Shown here: positions 1 through 10,702 of the stretch, piece after piece
Layout: every line of letters begins with the position of its first letter
Numbering within the stretch: the stretch's first letter is position 1
Assembly (NCBI RefSeq): GCF_016185115.1
Contig: NZ_JACPOF010000020.1
Span: forward strand, 434,001 to 498,000
Length of the DNA: 64,000 nucleotides
DNA from: Polaromonas sp.
Lineage (GTDB): Bacteria > Pseudomonadota > Gammaproteobacteria > Burkholderiales > Burkholderiaceae_C
Direction: 5' to 3'
Position numbers and translations under genes: made by a program
Notes under the pieces: model-generated
Database searches by the model: none
The model's input: the letters and a program-made list of their open reading frames with translations, nothing else
Told to the model about the DNA's origin: nothing

Positions 1-30
1 GAGCGCCCGTCAGCCAAGGCGCGGGTGGCT

Positions 31-67
31 GCGAACCGGAACGTACTCAAGGTACGTGAGGATTCGC
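31..67. repeat. Imperfect inverted repeat downstream of ahcY
   Basis: The segment begins GCGAACC and ends ATTCGC, with CGTAC and GTACG inside, so it can fold into a hairpin (GCGAA pairs with TTCGC, CGTAC with GTACG). It lies about 50 bases beyond the ahcY stop codon. There is no T-run, so it is not a classical terminator. It may be a dispersed repeat or a structured mRNA 3' end. Confidence 0.4.
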
Positions 68-114
68 AGACGGGCCCCGCAACGCAGGATCACGGGCGCG
101 CAGTAGCCACTAAA

Positions 115-1545
115 TCAATAGCGGTAGGTGTTGGCCTTGTATGGGCCGGCTTTGGACACGCCAATGTAGGCAGCCTGTTCGTCGCTCAACTCGGTCAGCA
201 TCGCGCCGACTTTCTTCAGGTGCAGGCGTGCAACTTTCTCGTCAAGGTGCTTGGGCAGCACATAGACCTTGCCGACTTCATAGTCAGCCTGCTTGGTGAA
301 CAGCTCGATCTGGGCGATGGTCTGGTTGGCAAAGCTGGAAGACATGACGAAGCTGGGGTGGCCCGTGCCGCAACCGAGGTTGACGAGACGGCCCTTGGCC
401 AGCAGGATGATGCGCTTGCCGTCAGGGAAGATGACATGGTCGACCTGTGGCTTGATTTCTTCCCAGGTGCATTTCTCGAGTGCAGCGACGTCGATTTCGT
501 TGTCGAAGTGACCGATGTTGCAGACGATGGCCTGGTCTTTCATCTTCGCCATGTGGTCATAGGTGATGACGTTCTTGTTGCCGGTGGCGGACACAAAGAT
601 GTCGGCCTTGTCGGCTGCGTATTCCATGGTCACGACCTTGTAGCCTTCCATCGCAGCCTGCAGCGCGTTGATGGGGTCAATCTCGGTGACCCAGACCTGT
701 GCGCTCAGTGCGCGCAGGGCCTGTGCAGAACCCTTGCCCACGTCGCCGTAACCCGCGACCAGGGCGACCTTGCCGGCAACCATGACGTCGGTGGCGCGCT
801 TGATGGCGTCGACCAGTGATTCGCGGCAACCATAAAGGTTGTCAAACTTGGACTTGGTGACGGAGTCGTTCACGTTGATGGCGCGCAGGGCCAGCGTGCC
901 CTTGGCAGACATTTCATTCAGACGCAGCACGCCGGTGGTGGTTTCTTCGGTCACGCCGATGATGTTCTTCAGGCGGCGGCTGTACCAGGTCGGGTCCTGC
1001 GCGAGCTTGGCCTTGATGGAGTTGAACAGGCAGATTTCTTCCTCGCTGCCGGGATTATTGAGCAGGCTGGCGTCTTTTTCGGCCTTGGTGCCCAGGTGCA
1101 TCAGCAGCGTTGCATCGCCACCGTCGTCCAGGATCATGTTCGGGCCTTCTTCAGGCGTGCCCTTGGCACCGCTGAATTCAAAAATACGGTGGGTGTAATC
1201 CCAGTAGTCGGCCAGGGTTTCACCCTTGATGGCGAACACGGGGGTGCCGGCTGCGGCAATCGCTGCAGCCGCGTGGTCCTGCGTCGAGAAGATATTGCAG
1301 GAAGCCCAGCGCACGTCGGCGCCCAGGGCCTGCAGCGTTTCGATCAGCACGCCGGTCTGGATGGTCATGTGCAGCGAACCGGTGATGCGCGCGCCCTTGA
1401 GCGGCTGGGCCTTGGCGAATTCTTCGCGAATGGCCATCAGGCCGGGCATTTCGGTCTGGGCGATATTGAGTTCCTTGCGGCCCCAGGCGGCAAGGGAGAT
1501 GTCGGCAATGATGTAGTCGGCGACAGGTTTCAGAACGGCGTTCAT
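115..1545 (-). CDS. ahcY: Adenosylhomocysteinase (S-adenosyl-L-homocysteine hydrolase)
   Basis: Cytosolic NAD-dependent enzyme that splits S-adenosylhomocysteine into adenosine and homocysteine, relieving product inhibition of SAM-dependent methyltransferases and closing the methyl cycle. The 476-residue product matches the longer bacterial/eukaryal form. The NAD-binding loop GYGDVGKG lies near residue 263, and the C-terminus ends in the family-typical TYRY tail. The frame opens earlier, but the ATG at 1545 (protein start [11 protein letters not shown]) is preceded by a GGAG ribosome-binding site about 8 bases upstream, so this start is preferred. The gene is preceded by a recognisable SAH riboswitch, which independently supports the assignment and implies induction when its substrate accumulates. 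Confidence 0.97.
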   Translation of the reverse strand: MNAVLKPVADYIIADISLAAWGRKELNIAQTEMPGLMAIREEFAKAQPLKGARITGSLHMTIQTGVLIETLQALGADVRWASCNIFSTQDHAAAAIAAAGTPVFAIKGETLADYWDYTHRIFEFSGAKGTPEEGPNMILDDGGDATLLMHLGTKAEKDASLLNNPGSEEEICLFNSIKAKLAQDPTWYSRRLKNIIGVTEETTTGVLRLNEMSAKGTLALRAINVNDSVTKSKFDNLYGCRESLVDAIKRATDVMVAGKVALVAGYGDVGKGSAQALRALSAQVWVTEIDPINALQAAMEGYKVVTMEYAADKADIFVSATGNKNVITYDHMAKMKDQAIVCNIGHFDNEIDVAALEKCTWEEIKPQVDHVIFPDGKRIILLAKGRLVNLGCGTGHPSFVMSSSFANQTIAQIELFTKQADYEVGKVYVLPKHLDEKVARLHLKKVGAMLTELSDEQAAYIGVSKAGPYKANTYRY

Positions 1546-1622
1546 TTGATAACTCCAGAAGTCATAGGTCAAATTGGGCAGGATAGCCACGAGCTTGCGT
1601 TTCAGGGGGAAGTTTTGTTGGA

Positions 1623-1653
1623 CTCACCCGGCCTGATAGCGCATGCGGGTGAG
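1623..1653 (-). promoter_or_regulatory. Alternative hairpin overlapping the 3' strand of the SAH aptamer
   Basis: On the minus strand CTCACCCG (1646-1653) can pair perfectly with CGGGTGAG (1623-1630). The first arm shares bases with the CGCTCAC strand needed by the riboswitch, so the two folds should be mutually exclusive. There is no U-run after the hairpin, which argues against simple intrinsic termination. It is a candidate expression platform. Confidence 0.5.
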
Positions 1654-1717
1654 CGTGGTTGCAAATGAAAGTCCTGAGCCTAGACCACGTGGAGTGGGTT
1701 GCAACGCTCCTCAGGAA
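1649..1717 (-). promoter_or_regulatory. S-adenosylhomocysteine (SAH) riboswitch
   Basis: On the minus strand the segment reads CCTGAGGAGCGTTGCAACC, then TAGGCTCAGG, then GCAACCACGCTCAC. This is the conserved SAH-riboswitch pattern: a P1 stem (CCTGAG with CTCAGG), the GAGCG-TTGCAACC core, and the 3' CGCTCAC strand that closes the second helix or pseudoknot. It lies between a TACAAT -10 box and ahcY, which is the usual position in beta- and gammaproteobacteria. The family is known to switch on ahcY when SAH is high. Confidence 0.9.
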
Positions 1718-1723
1718 GCCACT

Positions 1724-1729
1724 ATTGTA
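1724..1729 (-). promoter_or_regulatory. Probable -10 box of the ahcY promoter
   Basis: TACAAT on the minus strand lies 7-10 bases upstream of the first riboswitch base, so transcription would begin right at the aptamer. The -35 region is poor (TGGCGG at 17-base spacing). Confidence 0.55.
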
Positions 1730-1779
1730 GCCAAAACAGGCGTTGTCCGCCAGGCGGGTGCCCGGCGTGGGAGAATTTC

Positions 1780-2601
1780 ATGATGCAGGAAATAACGCTC
1801 TGGCCTCTGGCTGACCGCCGCCGAATCAAGGGCGTTTTCACGGACATCGACGACACGCTGACCACCGATGGCGCCATCACACGCGACGCACTGACTGCGC
1901 TCGGCGAATTGCGCGAGGCCGGTATCCCGGTCATCGCCATTACGGGCCGGCCCGTCGGCTGGAGCGAACCTTTTGCGCAAAGCTGGCCGGTCGAAGCCAT
2001 TGTGGCGGAGAACGGTGCGGTTGCCCTGCAGCTTGCAAATCCAGAGGGACTGCCCGCAGACGTCGATGCGCGCAACCTACTGTTGAAACGATACCAGCAG
2101 GACAATGCGACGCGCCTTGCCAATTACGCGCAGATGCAGCAGGTGCTTGAACGCATCGAGCACGAAATCCCCGGTGCCCGCCGGGCCACAGACTCATCAG
2201 GTCGCGAGACTGATATCGCCATAGACCACAGCGAGTTTGAGCATCTCGATGAAGCGCAGATTGCCGCCGTGGTCGCGCTCATGCGCAGCGAAGGCATGAA
2301 TGCCACCGTCAGCTCCATCCACATCAACGGCTGGTTCGGCACGCACAACAAGTGGCAGGGCGCGCGGTGGATAGTGCGCGAGTTGTGGGGCCGTGACCTG
2401 GAAGCCGAGATTGCCCATTGGGCGTTTGTGGGGGACTCGACCAACGACGTGCTGATGTTTGAAGCTTTCCCGCAATCCATAGGTGTGGCCAACGTGCGGC
2501 GCTTCGAAGCGCAGCTGGCGCACAAGCCGCGCTATATCACGCGGGGGGAGCGCGGTGCGGGCTTTGCAGAAGTAGCGCAGGCACTGCTGGCAGCCCGGTA
2601 A
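1780..2601 (+). CDS. HAD-superfamily IIB phosphatase
   Basis: Predicted Mg-dependent phosphatase of the HAD IIB (Cof / mannosyl-3-phosphoglycerate phosphatase-like) group; the substrate is unknown. Motif I is TDIDDTLT with the nucleophile and general-acid pair at Asp22 and Asp24. The VIAITGRP segment fits motif II, and GDSTNDVLMF near the C-terminus supplies the paired aspartates of motif IV. At 273 residues it has the usual family length. The ATG at 1780 is preceded by GGAG (1769-1772), so the longer frame reading from 1699 is not used. It is divergent from ahcY and seems to stand alone. It could be a sugar-phosphate or phosphoglycerate phosphatase. Confidence 0.85.
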   Translation: MMQEITLWPLADRRRIKGVFTDIDDTLTTDGAITRDALTALGELREAGIPVIAITGRPVGWSEPFAQSWPVEAIVAENGAVALQLANPEGLPADVDARNLLLKRYQQDNATRLANYAQMQQVLERIEHEIPGARRATDSSGRETDIAIDHSEFEHLDEAQIAAVVALMRSEGMNATVSSIHINGWFGTHNKWQGARWIVRELWGRDLEAEIAHWAFVGDSTNDVLMFEAFPQSIGVANVRRFEAQLAHKPRYITRGERGAGFAEVAQALLAAR

Positions 2602-2657
2602 GCTGAACCGTTAACACCCCAGGTTACGCCCAGCCTGCGCGCAGGAAAGAAGCCTGC

Positions 2658-3626
2658 TTAATTGGGCTTGGCCAAACCGAGCTTGTCGATGAGCACTTTT
2701 TCACGGCCCACCGTGTCCTGCGCAAATTTTGTGTAATCGGCAGAGCTCAGGTAATTGGGCAGCATGTCGTAACGCGCCAGTGACGCCACATAGCTGGGTT
2801 CTTCCATGGCTTTCTTGAATGCGTCATGCAGGCGCCTGACCACATCTGGCGGCGTACCCTTGGGCGCGCCAATGCCGAAGGGCGAGTTCTGGACGATGTC
2901 GTAACCCAGTTCTTTCAGCGTGGGCGCGTTGGGGAACTTGTCGAGGCGCTTCTCGCCCCAGGTGTTGAGCACGCGCAGCTTGCCAGCTTCGACCTGCGGC
3001 GCAAAACCGGTGCTGTCGGCGGCGGCCATCAACTGGCCGCTCACCACGGCCAGCATCAGGTCGGCACTGCCTTTGTAGGGCACATGCTGCAGCTGTATGC
3101 CGGCTTTTTGTGCCACCAGCTCGGTCGTGAGGTGCGGGCTGGTGAGTGTGCCGGTAGACCCGTAAGTCAGCTTGCCCGGGTTTGCCTTGGCATAGGCCAC
3201 GAAGTCGGCCCAGGTCTTAAGGGGCCCGTCAGCCGGGACCACGATGCCGAAGGCGTAGCCTGTGACGTTGATGACGTAACTGATGTCCTTGACCGGGTCC
3301 CAGTTGATCTTGGTGGTGTAGCCGATGCGGAAAACGCCGAGCGGAATTTGCGCGACGGTGTACCCATCGGCCTGCGCGCTCTGCAACTGCTGCGCGGGCA
3401 ATGTTCCGCCAGCGCCTGGCTTGTTCTCGACGATCACCGGCTGGCCCAGAATCTTGCCTGCGTTGTCGGCCAGCGAGCGCATGGTGATGTCAGTCGGGCC
3501 GCCTGCCGGGAAGGCAATCACGAGTTTGATGGGTTTGTTCGGGAAGGTGTTTTGCGCAAGAACCGGCTGACCCATGGCGATAAGGGCCAGTGCGGCGGCG
3601 GTGTGCAGGATGTGGCGACGTTGCAT
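2658..3626 (-). CDS. Bug-family (TctC) periplasmic substrate-binding protein
   Basis: Predicted periplasmic binding protein of the Bug/tripartite tricarboxylate transporter receptor family, which is hugely expanded in Burkholderiales. It has a signal peptide (charged MQRRH start, hydrophobic ALALIAMG, cleavage near VLAQ around residue 25). The mature domain begins with the family motif PIKLVIAFPAGGPTD and includes the ENKPGAGG segment that lines the carboxylate pocket. Length (322 aa) is typical. No TctA/TctB membrane genes are adjacent, so it is an orphan. The ligand cannot be told from sequence; carboxylates such as citrate, or amino acids, are usual in the family. Confidence 0.93.
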   Translation of the reverse strand: MQRRHILHTAAALALIAMGQPVLAQNTFPNKPIKLVIAFPAGGPTDITMRSLADNAGKILGQPVIVENKPGAGGTLPAQQLQSAQADGYTVAQIPLGVFRIGYTTKINWDPVKDISYVINVTGYAFGIVVPADGPLKTWADFVAYAKANPGKLTYGSTGTLTSPHLTTELVAQKAGIQLQHVPYKGSADLMLAVVSGQLMAAADSTGFAPQVEAGKLRVLNTWGEKRLDKFPNAPTLKELGYDIVQNSPFGIGAPKGTPPDVVRRLHDAFKKAMEEPSYVASLARYDMLPNYLSSADYTKFAQDTVGREKVLIDKLGLAKPN

Positions 3627-3755
3627 AAAAACTCCCCGTGGATGGTGGCAATCGCTGCATCTTGCGCGACAACACCGCCGGGCGCATCAGGGGAACACCT
3701 GAAGCCCTGTCGCGCCTGCGTCAGGGGTTTCAGCCATATGCCGGCAAACGGGCGA

Positions 3756-6700
3756 CTAAACCCGCGCCAGAACGCTTTTCAGTGCATTGCCGGTATGCGT
3801 ACCCAGTTTGACCACCGTTTCAGGTGGCGCAGAGGCCACCACAGTACCGCCGGCATTACCCCCATCCGGCCCTAGGTCAATGACCCAGTCGGCCTCGGCA
3901 ATCACGTCCAGGTCGTGCTCGATCACCACCACGCTGTGGCCGCCGTTGACAAGACGGTGCAGCACGTGGATGAGTTTTTCAACATCGGCCATGTGCAGGC
4001 CCACGGTCGGCTCATCGAGCACATAAAGCGTGTGCGGTGCCTTCTGCCCACGGCGTGTGATGTCGTCGCGTACCTTGCTCAGCTCGGTCACCAGCTTGAT
4101 GCGCTGCGCCTCGCCACCCGACAATGTTGGTGAAGGCTGGCCAAGGGTCAGATAACCCAGCCCCACATCCTTCAGCAGTTGCAGCGGGTGGCTGATATTG
4201 GGCATGGAGGCGAAAAACTCCACCGCCTCATCGACCTCCATCTTCAGCACTTCGCCTATGCTCTTGCCGCGCCATGTCACAGCCAGCGTCTCGGGGTTGA
4301 AACGTGCGCCATGGCAGGTTTCGCAGAGCACTTTCACGTCCGGCAAGAAGCTCATGCCGATGGTGCGCACTCCGGCACCCTCGCAGGTCGGGCAGCGGCC
4401 CTCGCCGGTGTTGAAGCTGAAGCGCCCTGCCGCGTAACCACGTGCGCGTGCTTCCAGGGTGTCGGCAAACAGTTTGCGAATCGTGTCCCAAAAGCCGATG
4501 TAGGTCGCCGGGCACGAACGCGGTGTTTTGCCGATCGGTGTCTGGTCGACTTCCAGCACACGGTCTACCACCTGGTAGCCGTCTATGCTTTCGCAGCCCG
4601 TCCATGCAGGGTGCTTGCCTGCCGCATCCGCATCGCGGCCGGCCTTGGTAGAACGCTGCATCACAGCCGCATGCACATTGGTCAGCAACACATCGCGCGC
4701 AAGTGTCGATTTTCCGGAGCCCGACACACCTGTCACCGCCACAAGCCGATACAGCGGCACGTCAATGCTCACATCTTTCAGGTTATGCAGTTCAGCCTTT
4801 GTGACCTTCAGCCATGAGGTAAACGGGCTGGCCGTCACGGGCGCCGCGTTGCGCAGGGCGCTGGCTGTAGCCGCAGCAGCTTTCAACGCAGCTGCCTTGA
4901 GCAGTGCCTGCTTCTGTTTGCTCACGGGTTTGGCGGATGCCGCCCTGGCGTCCACCGTGATGCTTGCAACCGCCTCGGCGCCCTCACGCGTTTCCCGCCT
5001 GACTTCCAGCGGGTGAATCAGCGGCTTGGCCAGATAGCGACCCGTCAGCGAATCAGGTACGGTGGCCAGGTGCGCTGCTGTGCCCTGCCCGACCAGCCGG
5101 CCACCGCGTTTACCCGCGCCGGGGCCGATGTCGATGATGTTGTCGGCGCGACGAATGGTGTCTTCGTCATGCTCGACGACCACCAGCGTGTTGCCGCGCT
5201 CGCTGAGCTTGCCCAGGGCGCGCAGCAAGATCTGGTTGTCGCGCGGGTGCAGGCCAATCGTCGGTTCATCAAGCACATAACAAACGCCCTGCAGGTTGGA
5301 GCCCAGCTGCGCCGCCAGGCGTATGCGCTGCGCTTCACCACCCGACAGCGTGGGCGCACCACGGTCCAGCGTGAGGTAGCCCAGGCCCACGTCTTCAAGA
5401 AACTCAAGGCGTGACCTGATCTCGGGAATCAGGTCACGCGCGATGCCACTTTCGCGGCCGACCAGCGCCAGCTTCTCGACCCAGGCGCGCACGTCGGTCA
5501 CGGACAGGCGCGCGATTTCGGCAATACCAACGCCGGCAAACTTGACGGCTCTGGCCTGCCTGTTCAGCCGGGTGCCTTCGCAGCCGGGGCAAACCGCATC
5601 GACCACGTCTTCGGCTTCGGGCTCCTCAAAACTTTGTTCGCGGCCCTTGTTGTCATCGTCGCGCACCGAGTCGTCAAACACCTTGCGCTGTTCTTTGGTG
5701 AGCTTTACACCAGTGCCTACGCAATCCGGGCACCAGCCATGTTTGCTGTTGTAGCTGAACAGGCGCGGGTCAAGTTCGGGGTAAGACGTGGCGCATACAG
5801 GGCAGGCGCGTTTGGTAGACGCTGCCTCCAGCGTGCCTATGCCTTTGGTGGAGGTACCGGCCAGCATCGCACCTTTCAGGCCATCCAGCGGAGCCAGTAC
5901 ATGCACCACACCCTTGCCGTGCTGCAGTGCGACAGCCAGTGCGGCGCGCAGCACAGCTTCGTTTTCAGGCGAGACGTGGATATCGGCTATCGGCAGCTCG
6001 ACCGTGTGCTCCTTGAAGCGGTCAATGCGCGGGAAGCCGGTGGTGGGCAAGAACTCGCCATCAACGCGCAGGTGGGTGTAGCCGCGTGGCCGCGCCCAGT
6101 CGGCGAGTTCTGTATACACACCCTTGCGTGCAATCACCAGCGGTGCCAGCAGGCCTATGTGTTTGCCGCGATAGGCCTTCATCAGCTGCGCGGCGATGCT
6201 CTCCGGGCTTTGCGGCATCACGGCTGCGCCGTCTTTCGTGCAGTGCTGCACACCCAGCTTCACGTAAAGCAGGCGCAGGAAATGCCAGACTTCGGTTGTC
6301 GTGCCCACGGTAGACTTGCGCCCGCCGCGGGAAAGGCGCTGCTCTATCGCCACCGTGGGCGGAATGCCGTACACCGCATCCACCTCAGGCCGCCCCGCCG
6401 GCTGCACGATGCTGCGTGCGTAGGCATTGAGTGATTCCAGGTAACGCCGCTGTCCTTCGTTGAACAAAATATCAAAGGCCAGGGTGGACTTGCCCGAGCC
6501 CGACACGCCGGTGACCACGTTGAACTTGCCGCGCGGAATGTCGACCGACAGACTCTTGAGGTTGTTCTCCTTGGCGTTGACGATCTGTATCAGATTGCTG
6601 AACGCAGGGCGGGTCTTCCACGCCCTGGGTTTGGCTTCTTCAACGCCATACACCCGGCCCATCGCGGCTTCGTACTCGCGCAGGGCTTTGGCGGTATGGG

Positions 6701-9638
6701 ATGTCGGGTGCTCGCGCACCTGTTCAGGCGTACCTTCCGCCACCAGAAGGCCGCCGCCTTCGCCGCCTTCAGGGCCAAGGTCAATCAGCCAGTCGGCCGA
6801 GCGGATCACGTCAAGGTTGTGCTCGATGATGATGAGTGAATGACCCGCATCAAGCAGCTTGCGCATCGCGCGCATGAGCTTGGCGATATCGTCAAAGTGC
6901 AGGCCTGTCGTCGGCTCATCAAACAGGAACAGGGTGCCGCGACCAGGCGTCTTCAGTGCGAGAGCCTGTTTGCTGGCGCTTTGGGTCTTGCTGGCATCGG
7001 CCAGAAAACCTGCGAGCTTGAGCCTCTGCGCCTCACCGCCCGACAGCGTGGGCACCGGCTGGCCCAGCTTAACGTACTCAAGTCCCACATCAACAATGGG
7101 TTGCAGGGCACGCACAACTTCGCGGTCCTGCGCAAACAGCTGAACCGCCTCGCTCACCGTCAGGTTCAGCACGTCAGACACATTCATCACGCTGGGCATG
7201 GCCTGGCCAATCGCCTTGCGCTCAATGGTCACTTCAAGTATCTCGGGGCGGTAACGCTTGCCATCGCAGTCCGGGCAACGCAGGTACACGTCGCTCAGGA
7301 ACTGCATCTCCACATGCTCAAAGCCGGAACCACCGCAGGTCGGGCAGCGGCCATCGCCGTTGTTGAAGCTGAATTTCGACGAGGTATAGCTGCGCTGCCG
7401 CGCCAGAGGAGCCTGGGCAAACAGGTCCCGCACGGCATCCCATGCACCCACGTAGCTGGCCGGGTTGGAGCGCGCGGTCTTGCCAATCGGCGACTGGTCG
7501 ACAAACACTACATCGGTCAGGTGATCAGCGCCCATCAGGCGGTCATGCAGGCCCGGCGTTTCAGTCGCCTTGCCGAACTGGCGCAAGAGTGCCGGTGCCA
7601 GAATGTCCTGCATCAGGGTGGACTTGCCCGATCCGCTGACACCGGTCACGCAAACAAGACGCTGCAGGGGGAAGTCAACCGTCAGGTTTTTCAGGTTGTG
7701 GTCGCGCGCGCCCTCAAGAATGAGGCGCGGGGTGTTGTCAGTCACCGGGCGTTTGAAACCCATGCCAACTCTTTTGCGTGAACCGAGATAGTCACCCGTC
7801 AGCGTGTTCGCATGTTTGAGGTCTTCGGGCGTGCCGTCAAACACAATCTGGCCACCCTTCTCGCCCGGGCCGGGGCCCATGTCTATCATGCGGTCAGCCG
7901 CCAGCATGACGGCCGGGTCGTGCTCGACCACCACGAGCGTGTTACCGGCATCGCGCAAACGGTGCATGGCCTGGGTGATGCGGTTCATGTCGCGAGGGTG
8001 CAGGCCAATCGAGGGCTCATCCAGCACAAACAGGGTGTTGACCAGCGAGGTACCCAGCGCAGTCGTCAGGTTTATGCGCTGCACTTCGCCGCCCGACAGC
8101 GTACGGCTTTGCCGGTCCAGCGTGAGATAGCCAATGCCTACATCACACAGGTACTTGAGCCGGGTCTGGATTTCATCAAACAGCGCCTTCAGCGCCTTCT
8201 GCTCGGCATCATCACCCACCGCCGCAATCGACAGGCTGGCCGAGAACTTCTGCAGCCGGTCAATGGGCAGGCGCATCAGGTCGTGCAAAGCCAGGCCAGG
8301 AAGCGCCTCCAGCTGTTCACGACTCCACTGCACACCCACGGGCATGAAACGTTCAGACGGCGGCAATGCGGCATCAGCCGCTTCCTTGGTGCCCAGACGC
8401 CACAGCAATGACTCAAGCTTGAGGCGTGCGCCGTTGCAGGTTTCACACGTCGTGTAACTGCGGTACTTGGACAGCAGCACGCGGATGTGCATCTTGTAGG
8501 CCTTGCTCTCGAGGTACTCAAAAAAGCGCTTGATGCCAAACCAGTGCTGGTTCCATTTGCCGTTCCAGCCGGGCGAACCATTGATGACCCAGGCCTGCTG
8601 CTCGGGCGTGAGTTTGTACCAGGGCGTGTCGCGCGGGATGCCTGCTGTTTCGGCATGGCGCATCAGGTCATCCTGAGCCTCTTTCCAGGCCGGGGTCTGC
8701 ATGACCTTGATGGCGCCTGAACGCAACGTGAGTTTTTCATTGGGAATAACAAGGCCGTAGTCCACGCCGATCACGCGGCCAAAACCCTTGCAGGTGGTGC
8801 ATGCGCCCATGGCGGAGTTGAAGGAAAACAGCGATGGCGTGGGCTCGGTGTAACGGGTGTCGCTCTCGGGGCAATGCAGGCCGGTTGAGAAGCGCCACAT
8901 CTCCTCGACCGCTGCCGTGCCGGCGTCTGCTTCTCCGACATGCGTGACATACACATTCAGACGCCCGCCGCGTTTGAGCGCCGTTTCAATCGCCTCAATG
9001 GCGCGGGCTTTTTCAATCGACTGGATGCGAAAGCGGTCAGCCACCACATCGAGCAGCTTGTGCGGCCCGGCAGGGGTGGCGACATCGCGCTGTGCATGCA
9101 CCCTGGTAAAACCGCTGGCCGACAGCCACTGCTCCAGCTGTTCTTCGCTGGTGTTGCCGGGCAGTTCCACCGGGAAGGTCATGACCACACGATCAGTGTC
9201 TTTGGTACGCGCCATGATCTCTGCGTAAATCGATTCGGGGCTGTCATGGCGCACGCTCTGGGCCGTCTGCCTGTCAAACAGCTGGGCCGAGCGGGCGTAC
9301 AACAGCTTCAGGTGGTCGTTCAGCTCGGTCATGGTGCCGACGGTTGAACGCGAGCTGCGCACCGGGTTGGTCTGGTCAATCGCAATCGCCGGTGGTACGC
9401 CTTCCACCTTGTCAACGGCAGGTTTGTCCATGCGGTCAAGGAACTGCCGGGCGTAGGCCGAAAAAGTCTCCACATAACGGCGCTGGCCCTCGGCAAACAG
9501 CGTATCGAACACCAGCGACGACTTGCCGGAGCCGCTGGGGCCGGTCACGACGGTCATTTCATTGGTACGGATATCCAGGTCGATGTTTTTGAGGTTGTGC
9601 TGACGCGCGCCGCGAATGCGGATGGTTCCCTGGGACAT
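3756..9638 (-). CDS. Tandem-duplicated (fused) UvrA-like ABC ATPase, 1960 aa
   Basis: About twice the length of normal UvrA (about 940 aa), made of two complete UvrA-like modules end to end. Four Walker A motifs are visible, GPSGSGKSS at residue 33 and GVSGSGKST near 665, 1042 and 1634. There are four LSGGE(A/V)QR signatures near 513, 863, 1430 and 1835, so the chain has the ATPase complement of a UvrA dimer. Each half carries zinc-module cysteines (ACTTC/CETC and CPTC..CPDC in the first; CPVC..CPDC and CPTC..CETC in the second). In the first half the leading CxxC of the first zinc module reads CPES, so one ligand is lost. By family knowledge UvrA dimers detect DNA lesions and load UvrB. Whether this fused paralogue works in repair is inference. 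It stands alone, and a canonical uvrA probably lies elsewhere. Confidence 0.9.
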   Translation of the reverse strand: MSQGTIRIRGARQHNLKNIDLDIRTNEMTVVTGPSGSGKSSLVFDTLFAEGQRRYVETFSAYARQFLDRMDKPAVDKVEGVPPAIAIDQTNPVRSSRSTVGTMTELNDHLKLLYARSAQLFDRQTAQSVRHDSPESIYAEIMARTKDTDRVVMTFPVELPGNTSEEQLEQWLSASGFTRVHAQRDVATPAGPHKLLDVVADRFRIQSIEKARAIEAIETALKRGGRLNVYVTHVGEADAGTAAVEEMWRFSTGLHCPESDTRYTEPTPSLFSFNSAMGACTTCKGFGRVIGVDYGLVIPNEKLTLRSGAIKVMQTPAWKEAQDDLMRHAETAGIPRDTPWYKLTPEQQAWVINGSPGWNGKWNQHWFGIKRFFEYLESKAYKMHIRVLLSKYRSYTTCETCNGARLKLESLLWRLGTKEAADAALPPSERFMPVGVQWSREQLEALPGLALHDLMRLPIDRLQKFSASLSIAAVGDDAEQKALKALFDEIQTRLKYLCDVGIGYLTLDRQSRTLSGGEVQRINLTTALGTSLVNTLFVLDEPSIGLHPRDMNRITQAMHRLRDAGNTLVVVEHDPAVMLAADRMIDMGPGPGEKGGQIVFDGTPEDLKHANTLTGDYLGSRKRVGMGFKRPVTDNTPRLILEGARDHNLKNLTVDFPLQRLVCVTGVSGSGKSTLMQDILAPALLRQFGKATETPGLHDRLMGADHLTDVVFVDQSPIGKTARSNPASYVGAWDAVRDLFAQAPLARQRSYTSSKFSFNNGDGRCPTCGGSGFEHVEMQFLSDVYLRCPDCDGKRYRPEILEVTIERKAIGQAMPSVMNVSDVLNLTVSEAVQLFAQDREVVRALQPIVDVGLEYVKLGQPVPTLSGGEAQRLKLAGFLADASKTQSASKQALALKTPGRGTLFLFDEPTTGLHFDDIAKLMRAMRKLLDAGHSLIIIEHNLDVIRSADWLIDLGPEGGEGGGLLVAEGTPEQVREHPTSHTAKALREYEAAMGRVYGVEEAKPRAWKTRPAFSNLIQIVNAKENNLKSLSVDIPRGKFNVVTGVSGSGKSTLAFDILFNEGQRRYLESLNAYARSIVQPAGRPEVDAVYGIPPTVAIEQRLSRGGRKSTVGTTTEVWHFLRLLYVKLGVQHCTKDGAAVMPQSPESIAAQLMKAYRGKHIGLLAPLVIARKGVYTELADWARPRGYTHLRVDGEFLPTTGFPRIDRFKEHTVELPIADIHVSPENEAVLRAALAVALQHGKGVVHVLAPLDGLKGAMLAGTSTKGIGTLEAASTKRACPVCATSYPELDPRLFSYNSKHGWCPDCVGTGVKLTKEQRKVFDDSVRDDDNKGREQSFEEPEAEDVVDAVCPGCEGTRLNRQARAVKFAGVGIAEIARLSVTDVRAWVEKLALVGRESGIARDLIPEIRSRLEFLEDVGLGYLTLDRGAPTLSGGEAQRIRLAAQLGSNLQGVCYVLDEPTIGLHPRDNQILLRALGKLSERGNTLVVVEHDEDTIRRADNIIDIGPGAGKRGGRLVGQGTAAHLATVPDSLTGRYLAKPLIHPLEVRRETREGAEAVASITVDARAASAKPVSKQKQALLKAAALKAAAATASALRNAAPVTASPFTSWLKVTKAELHNLKDVSIDVPLYRLVAVTGVSGSGKSTLARDVLLTNVHAAVMQRSTKAGRDADAAGKHPAWTGCESIDGYQVVDRVLEVDQTPIGKTPRSCPATYIGFWDTIRKLFADTLEARARGYAAGRFSFNTGEGRCPTCEGAGVRTIGMSFLPDVKVLCETCHGARFNPETLAVTWRGKSIGEVLKMEVDEAVEFFASMPNISHPLQLLKDVGLGYLTLGQPSPTLSGGEAQRIKLVTELSKVRDDITRRGQKAPHTLYVLDEPTVGLHMADVEKLIHVLHRLVNGGHSVVVIEHDLDVIAEADWVIDLGPDGGNAGGTVVASAPPETVVKLGTHTGNALKSVLARV

Positions 9639-9778
9639 GTATGAGGTGCTTTCCTGAAGAGGTCAAACATTCTAGGCAACAGACCTCGCCGAGCGGACCA
9701 TGTGGTTATCACGCGCGCATTGCCCACAGTTACAAAATCCGGACGGCGTACCTCGACCGGCCACCCAGGAAACAAGAC

Positions 9779-9955
9779 ATGAAAAAGGCAGTAGCCGGGC
9801 TGAGCCCAAGCCGCGACAAAGTCCAGACTGCGCTGGAAGGCATCAAAAAACTGGATATCGGTGGTCTCGAAGTGAGCTACAGCACCGACGACCACACCGG
9901 CCTTGATTTTGCAAACCTGTCAATTATTGGCAGTGACGGGAAATTCAAGCGCTGA
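9779..9955 (+). pseudogene. C-terminal remnant of a branched-chain amino acid-type ABC binding protein
   Basis: The 58-residue frame contains SRDKVQTALEGIKKLDIGG, HTGLDFANLSIIG and a DGKFKR terminus, the pattern of the extreme C-terminus of Peripla_BP_6 (LivK-like) binding proteins, which are normally about 370-400 aa. No homologous coding sequence precedes it; the upstream reading in this frame is unrelated. It is therefore most likely the leftover 3' end of a deleted transporter gene. An ATG with GGAA upstream exists, so a short peptide could be made. It marks a deletion breakpoint next to the uvrA-like gene. Confidence 0.6.
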
Positions 9956-9995
9956 CACTGTGCACGCTGTGTCCCCGCTGGACCGCGTATCCAGG

Positions 9996-10520
9996 TCAGT
10001 AGTACAGCGCGTTCTCCAGCTCAAGAAACTTCTCGGGGCCCACCGCTTCGCGGATCTTCGGCGCCAGCTCCTTGAGCTTGTCGATATCGCCCGCAGCCTC
10101 AACCGCCAGATTCAGCCTGAACCCGCGCAAACCAAGGCCGGCGGTCAGGCGGATGGCAATGGGGTAGGCCTTGGAATAGTGAGCCTGCGCACTGAGTGTG
10201 GGATGGCCATCGGCGGTTTGTGAGAGTTGGGCAGTCTCCTGACGCGGCGCAGCAACTGCCGCCGCAACGGCAGGAGCAGCCGCACTGGAAGCGGGCGCGG
10301 GGGCAGCAGCGGGTTGTGCCGAGTGAAGCGCCAGCAATCCAAGTGAGACAAGATGCTGCACATCATCAGGCGTCACACCCAGACCGGCGGTGGCCTTCAG
10401 AACTTCTTCGGAGTCTCGTTTACCGTCAAACAGGATGAAGGCGGAACGCTGGCGTGGAGTGAGTGCCACGGAACGATTGTGAAGGGCGCCATGGCCCAGT
10501 TCTGTTTTTATGTAAAGCAT
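9996..10520 (-). CDS. Hypothetical protein with Ala/Pro-rich linker
   Basis: 174 residues from an ATG at 10520 preceded by AGGAG about 9 bases upstream; this decides the start over the longer frame from 10562. The N-terminal part (residues 1-75) is a compact, probably helical domain (ALTPRQRSAFILFDGKR, then VTPDDVQHLVSLGLL). It resembles response-regulator-associated or winged-helix-like segments but carries no motif I can name. Residues about 80-115 are an Ala/Pro-rich flexible linker. The C-terminal part is a second helical segment (DIDKLKELAPKIREAVG) ending in ENALYY. There is no signal peptide or membrane helix. I do not recognise the family; it is probably cytoplasmic. Confidence 0.7.
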   Translation of the reverse strand: MLYIKTELGHGALHNRSVALTPRQRSAFILFDGKRDSEEVLKATAGLGVTPDDVQHLVSLGLLALHSAQPAAAPAPASSAAAPAVAAAVAAPRQETAQLSQTADGHPTLSAQAHYSKAYPIAIRLTAGLGLRGFRLNLAVEAAGDIDKLKELAPKIREAVGPEKFLELENALYY

Positions 10521-10586
10521 CGGCTTGTCTCCTGTTATGTCCGCAGCAACTGCTGCCGGCACGCGGTCATTTGCCCTGGGCGACGC

Positions 10587-10615
10587 TTGTTATGGTTTAT
10601 TCGTCTTCATTTCAA
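10587..10615 (-). promoter_or_regulatory. Possible promoter of the linker-protein gene
   Basis: On the minus strand TTGAAA (10610-10615) and TAACAA (10587-10592) are separated by exactly 17 bases, upstream of the gene starting at 10520. It lies in a locally AT-rich stretch. Confidence 0.35.
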
Positions 10616-10702
10616 TTTAACCCATTTTTCAGGGCTGCGCATTAGTGTTAAGGATATGTAAAGCCGTTCATTACAGGAAATGGGAAACAGTCCTACGAAG
10701 CT

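Noticed and set aside
1699..1779. N-terminal extension of the HAD phosphatase
   Set aside because: It would overlap the ahcY promoter and riboswitch region and is unlike the family; GGAG precedes the ATG at 1780.
5634..6434. 266-residue plus-strand open frame within the UvrA-like gene
   Set aside because: It is antisense to conserved ATPase sequence with no recognisable family, so a shadow frame.
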